Of a DNA stretch of 9,154 bases, positions 6,337-9,154 are shown piece after piece; the first letter of the stretch is position 1, and every line of letters starts with the position of its first letter. The notes below the pieces were generated by a model. That model saw only the letters and a program-made list of their open reading frames with translations. It made no database searches and had not been told where the DNA came from. The DNA is from VRUE01 sp040904405 (lineage in GTDB: Bacteria; Actinomycetota; Thermoleophilia; Solirubrobacterales; 70-9): the NCBI GenBank assembly GCA_040904405.1, contig JBBDTK010000046.1:1-9154 (forward strand), read 5' to 3'. A program made the translations under genes and the position numbers.

Positions 6337-6678
6337 ATGCCTGAGTCGAAGCTTTTGTGGCGATTGGCCAACCAGTCGACGCTCGACACCCTTCGCGGCG
6401 AGTCTCGCGGTCAATACGACATCAGGCTTGGCCGCCACCCAACGGTTGACGATTTCTTCGATGGGCTGCCAAGGATCCTCGATCACAAGGGCTCGATGGT
6501 CAAGATCCAGACCGAGCGAATAGCAAATGCCGACGGCGACCTTGAGATCCCCCCGTACCCGCTCGAGATCCGCCGGATGAGTGAGGATCTCGCACTCCTC
6601 TGCGCCAACTGCCACCGAATGGTTCACGCGAAGCGGCCCTGGCTTTCGGTGGAGCAACTGAGGTCCCATTTGAAATGA
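6337..6678 (+). CDS. HNH endonuclease-like protein, probably truncated or degenerate
   Basis: The C-terminal part, residues 84-111, reads DLALLCANCHRMVHAKRPWLSVEQLRS. This is the standard ending of zinc-binding HNH nucleases, with C89, C92, H93 and H97. In active relatives the stretch before it carries a His-His pair in an E-x-HH-x-x-P setting; here the matching place reads EIPPYPLEI (70-78), with Pro-Pro at 72-73. No first CxxC zinc knuckle precedes it. The frame is open back to a TAG at 6295, but ATG 6337 is the only usual start, and no clear ribosome binding site is present. At 113 residues it is short for the family. It lies divergently beside the Mod-like methyltransferase, as a restriction partner would. 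It could be the remnant of a nuclease, a fragment of a larger gene, or a subfamily with an altered active site. I see no frame carrying the missing motifs. Confidence 0.6.
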   Translation: MPESKLLWRLANQSTLDTLRGESRGQYDIRLGRHPTVDDFFDGLPRILDHKGSMVKIQTERIANADGDLEIPPYPLEIRRMSEDLALLCANCHRMVHAKRPWLSVEQLRSHLK

Positions 6679-6685
6679 GCCGAAC

Positions 6686-6717
6686 GACGAGGGGCCCGGT
6701 CTCCCGGGCCCCTCGTC
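6686..6717. terminator. Strong GC-rich hairpin, likely terminator serving one or both strands
   Basis: GACGAGGGGCCCGG (6686-6699) pairs perfectly with its complement at 6704-6717 around a 4-base loop. It starts 7 bases after the HNH-like stop codon and lies just before the N gap. It could end the plus-strand HNH transcript, the minus-strand groEL transcript, or both. A T-tract on the plus strand cannot be judged because unknown bases follow. Confidence 0.6.
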
Positions 6718-6718
6718 A

Positions 6719-6728
6719 NNNNNNNNNN
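6719..6728. other. Assembly gap (10 N)
   Basis: Ten undetermined bases. A run of exactly ten is a usual scaffolding placeholder, so the true length may differ and sequence could be missing. Both edges are inverted repeats, a common cause of broken assemblies. Confidence 0.95.
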
Positions 6729-6753
6729 AGCGATTCGCCTGCGGCGAATCGCT
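6729..6753 (-). terminator. Hairpin overlapping the groEL stop codon
   Basis: AGCGATTCGCC (6729-6739) pairs perfectly with GGCGAATCGCT (6743-6753) around a 3-base loop. The stem includes two bases of the groEL TAG (6752-6754). It may be part of the operon terminator together with the hairpin beyond the gap. It may instead be a fold-back artefact at a contig end. Confidence 0.4.
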
Positions 6754-8395
6754 ACATCATGCCGCCCATGTCGGGCATGCCGCCGCCGCCCGGCATGCCG
6801 CCGCCGGCGCCTTCCTTCTCCGGCGGCTCGGCGATGATCGCCTCGGTCACCAGGATGTTCTTGGCGATCGAGGCCGCGTTCTGCAGCGCCGAGCGGGTGA
6901 CCATGGTCGGGTCGATGACGCCGGCCGCGATCAGGTCGCCGTACTCGCCGTTGGCCGCGTTGAGGCCTTCGCCGGCCTTGAGGTCGCGGACCTTGTTGAC
7001 GACGACCGAGCCCTCGAGGCCGGAGTTCTCGGCGATCTGCCGCACCGGCTCCTCCAGCGAGCGGTGCACGATGCGCGCCCCGGTCGCCTCGTCGGGTTCG
7101 TCGAGCTTTTCGGGATCGAGGTCGCTCTGCGCGTTCAGCAGAGCGACGCCGCCACCCGGCACGACACCCTCCTCGAGCGCCGCCCGGGTCGCCTGCAGGG
7201 CGTCCTCGACGCGGTGCTTCTTCTCCTTCATCTCGGTCTCGGTGGCGGCGCCGACCTTGACCACCGCGACCCCGCCGGCCAGCTTGGCGAGCCGCTCCTG
7301 GAGCTTCTCGCGATCGAAGTCGGAGTCGGTGTTCTCGATCTCCTGCTTGATCTGGTTGATCCGGCCCTTGATGTCCTCGGTGTCGCCGGCCCCGTCGATG
7401 ATCGTCGTCGTGTCCTTGGAGACGACGACGCGACGCGCCTTGCCGAGCTGGGAGACCTGGGTGTTCTCCAGTTTGAGCCCCATCTCCTCGGTGATCACCT
7501 CGCCGCCGGTGAGGATGCCGATGTCCTCGAGCATCCGCTTGCGGCGGTCGCCGAAGCCCGGCGCTTTGACCGCGACGCCGGTGAAGGTGCCGCGCAGCTT
7601 GTTGACCACCAGGGTCGCGAGGCACTCGCCCTCGACGTCCTCGGCGACGATCAGCAGCGGCTTGCCGCCCTGCATCACCTGCTCGAGCACCGGCAGGATG
7701 TCCCGCACGGAGCCGATCTTCTGGTTGGCGATCAGCACGTAGGGCTCCTCCAGCACCGCCTCCATGCGGTCCTGGTCGGTGACCATGTACGGGGAGATGT
7801 AGCCCTTGTCGAACTGCATCCCCTCGGTGAACTCCAGCTCCATGCCGAAGGTCTGGCCCTCCTCGACGTTGACGACGCCGTCTTTGCCGACCTTCTCGAT
7901 CGCGTCGGCGATCACGTTGCCGATCTCGTCGTCGGCGGCGGAGATCGCGGCGACGCGGGCGATCTGCTCCTTGCCGGCGACCTCCTTGGACTGCTTGCCG
8001 CGCAGGTTGTCGACCACGTCGTCGACCGCCTTCTCGATCCCGCGGCGCAGGGCCAGCGGGTTGGCGCCGGCGGCGACGTTCTTCAGCCCCTGACGGACGA
8101 TGATCTGCGCCAGCAGGGTCGCCGTCGTGGTGCCGTCGCCGGCCACGTCGTTGGTCGCCGTGGCGACCTCGCGGACCAGCTGGGCGCCCTGGTTCTCGAA
8201 GACGTCCTCGACCTCGATCTCGCGGGCGATGGTGACACCGTCGTTGGTGATCGTCGGCGCGCCGAACTTTTTGTCGAGCACGACGTAGCGGCCCTTCGGC
8301 CCCAGCGTCACCTTGACCGCGTCGGCGACGGCGTCGACGCCGGCCTGCAGCGCGCCCCTCGCCTCCTCCTTGTACTTCAGCTCCTTGTGAGCCAT
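6752..8395 (-). CDS. groEL: Chaperonin GroEL (Hsp60)
   Basis: A 547-residue cytosolic ATP-driven chaperonin that folds proteins inside a double-ring cage capped by GroES. Length and sequence match the family throughout. LGPKGR (31-36) and the ATP-site loop GDGTTT (86-91, with D87) are present. VEDALQATRAA includes the hydrolytic Asp398, at the same number as in E. coli. GGGVALL (414-420) follows. The tail is Gly/Met-rich (GGMPDMGGMM), as in many actinobacterial GroELs of the housekeeping type, in contrast to the His-rich tail of mycobacterial GroEL1. ATG 8393-8395 follows an AAGGAGGAAGG ribosome binding site. It lies 46 bases after groES in the same operon, so it shares the CIRCE-controlled promoter. 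Confidence 0.98.
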   Translation of the reverse strand: MAHKELKYKEEARGALQAGVDAVADAVKVTLGPKGRYVVLDKKFGAPTITNDGVTIAREIEVEDVFENQGAQLVREVATATNDVAGDGTTTATLLAQIIVRQGLKNVAAGANPLALRRGIEKAVDDVVDNLRGKQSKEVAGKEQIARVAAISAADDEIGNVIADAIEKVGKDGVVNVEEGQTFGMELEFTEGMQFDKGYISPYMVTDQDRMEAVLEEPYVLIANQKIGSVRDILPVLEQVMQGGKPLLIVAEDVEGECLATLVVNKLRGTFTGVAVKAPGFGDRRKRMLEDIGILTGGEVITEEMGLKLENTQVSQLGKARRVVVSKDTTTIIDGAGDTEDIKGRINQIKQEIENTDSDFDREKLQERLAKLAGGVAVVKVGAATETEMKEKKHRVEDALQATRAALEEGVVPGGGVALLNAQSDLDPEKLDEPDEATGARIVHRSLEEPVRQIAENSGLEGSVVVNKVRDLKAGEGLNAANGEYGDLIAAGVIDPTMVTRSALQNAASIAKNILVTEAIIAEPPEKEGAGGGMPGGGGMPDMGGMM

Positions 8396-8441
8396 TCGTT
8401 TCCTTCCTCCTTGGTCTCTCTAAGTCCTGTTGGCGGGCGCT

Positions 8442-8732
8442 CTAGCCGAGCTTGGCGAGGATGTCCGACTCGCGCAGCACGAGGACGTCGTCGCCCTCGA
8501 CGGTGACCTCGGTCCCGCCGTACTTGGAGTAGAGGACCTCGTCGCCCGCTTCGACGTCGAGCGGGATGCGCTTCTCCCCGTCCTCGTCCCATTTGCCATC
8601 GCCGACGGCGACGACCTTGCCCTTCTGCGGCTTCTCTTTGGCCGTGTCGGGGAGGACGATGCCGCTCGCGGTCGTCTCCTCCTCCTCGATCGGCTTGACT
8701 ATCAGCCGGTCCCCGAGGGGCTTCAGCTTCAT
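8442..8732 (-). CDS. groES: Co-chaperonin GroES (Hsp10)
   Basis: A 96-residue subunit of the seven-membered lid that closes the GroEL cage. The start MKLKPLGDRLIVKP is classic. The mobile loop (about 17-34) carries the GroEL-contacting tripeptide IVL at 25-27. GDEVLYSKYGGTEV (63-76) and the ending VLRESDILAKLG are standard, and the length is normal. ATG 8730-8732 has GGAGG 7 bases upstream. It is the first gene of the groES-groEL operon, with a leader of about 110 bases if the proposed promoter is right. Confidence 0.98.
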   Translation of the reverse strand: MKLKPLGDRLIVKPIEEEETTASGIVLPDTAKEKPQKGKVVAVGDGKWDEDGEKRIPLDVEAGDEVLYSKYGGTEVTVEGDDVLVLRESDILAKLG

Positions 8733-8812
8733 CCGTGAACCTCCGTTGTGGGTCTGTGCTTGGTCAAAAGTCTCGAAAATCGCGCCTCGGAGCCGGATTT
8801 GGTCTCCGGGCC

Positions 8813-8839
8813 TTGGCACTCTACACACGGGAGTGCCAA
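8813..8839 (-). promoter_or_regulatory. CIRCE operator (HrcA binding site) of groES-groEL
   Basis: TTGGCACTC (8813-8821) and GAGTGCCAA (8831-8839) form perfect 9-base arms around 9 bases. The consensus is TTAGCACTC-N9-GAGTGCTAA, so only the third base of each arm differs, and it does so symmetrically. HrcA represses from this element at normal temperature and releases it on heat shock. It lies about 80 bases before groES and at the expected transcription start. No hrcA gene is in the window. Confidence 0.93.
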
Positions 8840-8848
8840 CGAGTCGTA

Positions 8849-8876
8849 AAGATAGCGATGCCGCGCAGTGTGTCCG
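8849..8876 (-). promoter_or_regulatory. Candidate groES-groEL promoter
   Basis: On the minus strand CGGACA (8871-8876) and TATCTT (8849-8854) are 16 bases apart, each matching four of six consensus bases. A start near 8842 would place the CIRCE arms right at the transcription start, the usual arrangement for HrcA repression. Confidence 0.5.
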
Positions 8877-8918
8877 GTGCCGCCAGACGTGCGTGCGCGC
8901 AAAATTTCGGGGCGGCCC

Positions 8919-9154
8919 TCAACCGCTCGCGAGCAGGCGGCAGCCGAGCAGCTCCGCGATCCCCTCGCCGCCGCGCGCCATCACCCAGTCGTGGTTCCAC
9001 TCGAAGACCGGGCGGCCGACCGGCGCGACCAGGTTCATCCAGGGCCTGGTCGTCGCCACGTTCCACTCGTAGAGGACCGCGGTGACGGCGCCGTCCTCGA
9101 ACAGGCGCCAGCGGCCGACGCCGGCGAGCTCGCCCCGGGGCCCCCCCCCCCCCC
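8919..9154 (-). CDS. SRPBCC-family protein (polyketide cyclase/START-like), C-terminal part only
   Basis: Reading from the window end to TGA 8919-8921 gives about 71 reliable residues of a helix-grip (SRPBCC) protein. The strand GVGRWRLFEDGAVTAVLYEW is followed by a Trp/Pro-rich turn and FEWNHDWVMARGGEGIAELLG, which resembles the C-terminal beta-strand plus long helix of this fold. Such proteins bind lipids or other hydrophobic ligands; no specific ligand can be named. The N-terminal half is outside the window. Sequence beyond about 9137 reads as poly-Gly from a C homopolymer and should not be trusted. It is on the same strand as groES and upstream of it, but the groES promoter and CIRCE lie between, so it is probably a separate transcript. 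I see no clear terminator in 8840-8918. Confidence 0.7.
   Translation of the reverse strand, partial: GGGGPRGELAGVGRWRLFEDGAVTAVLYEWNVATTRPWMNLVAPVGRPVFEWNHDWVMARGGEGIAELLGCRLLASG
9141..9154. repeat. C homopolymer of 14 at the window end, probably artefact
   Basis: The last 14 bases are all C, following GGGG. On the other strand this is poly-G, the typical false call of two-colour short-read sequencing at read ends. It interrupts the SRPBCC frame with a Gly run. Confidence 0.6.

Noticed and set aside
6277..6669. Upstream extension of the beta-class methyltransferase frame to an ATG at 6669
   Set aside because: It is antisense to the HNH-like gene, whose C-terminal signature is convincing, and the extra residues show no methyltransferase motif.
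3784..6753. Short direct-repeat-like match (GATTCG followed by C/T-C-T) at the two edges of the accessory region as possible attachment sites
   Set aside because: Only six to nine similar bases, lying inside hairpins, and no integrase, transposase or tRNA gene nearby; chance is sufficient.
7064..8506. 480-codon plus-strand frame opposite groEL
   Set aside because: The minus strand encodes an intact, full-length GroEL; this frame is a composition-driven shadow and also runs across the groES-groEL gap.
8733..8828. Upstream extension of the groES frame to an ATG at 8828
   Set aside because: It would run through the leader and the CIRCE element; ATG 8732 has a perfectly spaced GGAGG and the conserved GroES N-terminus.
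1..9154. tRNA, rRNA, CRISPR array, insertion sequence or riboswitch
   Set aside because: Read through by eye; no repeat-spacer array, cloverleaf with a T-loop signature, transposase motif or terminal inverted repeats were found.

Overview
The window is high-GC DNA (sampled lines of the flanking genes reach the mid-70s % GC). The genes look actinobacterial: a GroEL with a Gly/Met-rich tail, a CIRCE operator ahead of groES-groEL, a seven-iron-type FdxA ferredoxin and an NDUFA9-like SDR. A Thermoleophilia-like lineage is my best guess, but it is inference only. The window is assembled draft sequence. It has a 10-N gap at 6719-6728 and ends in a run of 14 C that is probably artefactual.

Left part (1-3783), chromosomal. 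A minus-strand pair encodes a ferredoxin followed, after 25 bases, by a 4-coumarate/long-chain acyl-CoA ligase cut by the window start. Facing away on the plus strand are an NAD(P)-binding atypical SDR and a secreted GH26-like glycoside hydrolase. The two share a 20-base overlap and are probably co-translated. The divergent intergenic region has a good promoter for the ferredoxin. On the other strand it has a -10-like hexamer placed 8 bases before a 14-codon ORF that ends in three Cys codons and overlaps the SDR start. This resembles the leaderless polycysteine attenuator ORFs known from mycobacteria.

Middle part (3784-6718), accessory. Base composition falls to about 60% GC in a sampled line. 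A D12-class (alpha) adenine methyltransferase on the plus strand ends one base from the end of a convergent beta-class Mod-like adenine methyltransferase. Divergent from the second enzyme is a 113-residue HNH-type protein whose usual His-His position reads Pro-Pro. Two methyltransferases of different classes beside a nuclease-like gene suggest a restriction-modification or defence island, possibly one with an asymmetric recognition site and a decayed nuclease.

Right part (6729-9154), chromosomal. The minus-strand groES-groEL chaperonin operon lies behind a promoter and a perfect-arm CIRCE element, the HrcA operator. Upstream of it on the same strand is the 3' end of an SRPBCC-family protein. 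Perfect hairpins border the N gap on both sides, so the join between the methyltransferase island and groEL is not proven by this sequence.
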